Source: an uncultured Clostridia bacterium
Lineage (GTDB): Bacteria; Bacillota; Clostridia; Monoglobales; Monoglobaceae
Length of the DNA stretch: 5,582 nucleotides
Direction: 5' to 3'
Assembly: GCA_910580105.1 (NCBI GenBank)
Contig: CAJTWN010000033.1
Coordinates: 1-5,582, forward strand
In this document: positions 5,104 to 5,582 of the stretch, in pieces
Position numbering within the stretch: position 1 is the stretch's first letter
Layout: each line of letters opens with the position of its first letter
The notes under the pieces: model-generated
What the model was told of the DNA's origin: nothing
What the model saw: the letters and a program-made list of their open reading frames with translations, nothing else
The model's database searches: none
Program-made: the position numbers and the translations under genes

Positions 5104-5582
5104 ATGAAAAAGCTGATTATGGTAGTGCTGGTTATATTAGGTATTATTTTAATTTTAATGATCATAAGCTATCTTTATCCTGTATCAGAAATGAAGGGAT
5201 ATATTCAACCATCAACTAGCCAAATTTTATTTCAAGTAAATAGAAACGGAGCAGTGGATTATTGGGCAAATTATTCGCAGGATGTTTTTGAAAAAGGAAC
5301 GGAAGAAGGAACAAAATTTAATAATCAAAAGAATGTATATAAACGAATATGGCTTAATGTTTTTGAAAAGATAAGGATAAATACATATGTCAAAAACATC
5401 AAGGAGATTGGTAATACAAATGAATTCTTACCAAGTTTTGCAAGTACAAAGGGTCTCCATTGTATTATCATTAATGGAACCTGTTATTATACAATGGCTC
5501 CTGGAATTAATGATAAATATTATAATCAAGAAGTCTATATACTATCAATGATGATGTGGGGGATAAGGCCACAGGTATGCGA
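5104..5582 (+). CDS. Single-TM membrane protein, candidate immunity protein of the M91 tip (partial, runs off window)
   Basis: ATG 5104 follows the tip-3 TAA without any gap (TAAATG), and the frame is open for 159 codons to the window end. Residues 1-25 (MKKLIMVVLVILGIILILMI, then ISYLY) form one N-terminal transmembrane segment with an outside-facing remainder expected. The rest contains NRNGAVDYWANYSQDVFEKG and cysteines in LHCIIINGTCYYTMAP; I do not recognise the family. Adjacency to the toxin tip, the ribosome-binding site within the tip gene, and the same membrane-anchored design seen after cassettes 1 and 2 support an immunity or partner role, by inference. Confidence 0.8.
   Translation, partial: MKKLIMVVLVILGIILILMIISYLYPVSEMKGYIQPSTSQILFQVNRNGAVDYWANYSQDVFEKGTEEGTKFNNQKNVYKRIWLNVFEKIRINTYVKNIKEIGNTNEFLPSFASTKGLHCIIINGTCYYTMAPGINDKYYNQEVYILSMMMWGIRPQVC

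Noticed and set aside
1..5582. CRISPR array, tRNA, rRNA, transposase or integrase
   Set aside because: The repeats are long coding-core copies rather than short regularly spaced units, and no RNA-gene or recombinase signatures were seen on either strand.

Overview
The window looks like a low-GC Gram-positive (Firmicutes/Clostridia-type, plausibly Lachnospiraceae) accessory locus. Evidence is the strong AGGAGG-type ribosome-binding sites, AT-rich genes with Lys/Ile/Asn-rich products, and RHS/YD-repeat wording (NPIRYAGEYTDEESG, ARYYDPGLGRF, DTHWNPSNMIYGDNP) that I associate with clostridial RHS proteins. The genus is an inference. All convincing genes are on the plus strand.

The layout is a tandem series of three 'RHS core end + C-terminal tip + downstream membrane/secreted protein' cassettes. 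Cassette 1 (1-1593) has a core fragment, a tip of unknown fold (to 878), an unexplained 44-codon frame (897-1031), and a membrane-protein gene broken by a stop at codon 11 and a one-base frameshift (1055-1593). A gene-free stretch (1594-1977) follows. It holds a UUCG-loop terminator, a degenerate duplication of the cassette junction, and the beginning of core copy 2. Cassette 2 (1874-3797) has a core fragment fused to a papain-like/C39-like cysteine-peptidase tip (to 2886) and an exported protein with a copper-amine-oxidase-N-like (stalk) domain (2901-3797). A 9-bp hairpin (3808-3836) separates it from cassette 3 (about 3838 to beyond 5582). Cassette 3 has a longer YD-repeat core fused to an M91/NleD-like HExxH metallopeptidase tip (to 5103) and an abutting single-TM protein gene that runs off the window (5104-5582).

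The three core copies are nearly the same DNA, and copies 2 and 3 read as identical over 284 bp, while the tips are unrelated. None of the toxin-tip frames has a convincing ribosome-binding site and start, and in copies 1 and 2 a TGA stop lies in frame just before the core homology. The simplest reading is a polymorphic-toxin archive: silent ('orphan') tip-plus-immunity modules that could be recombined through the shared core onto a full-length RHS gene outside the window. The downstream genes, in contrast, have good ribosome-binding sites and N-terminal hydrophobic segments, as expected for separately expressed, membrane-directed immunity proteins. The immunity role is inferred from position only.
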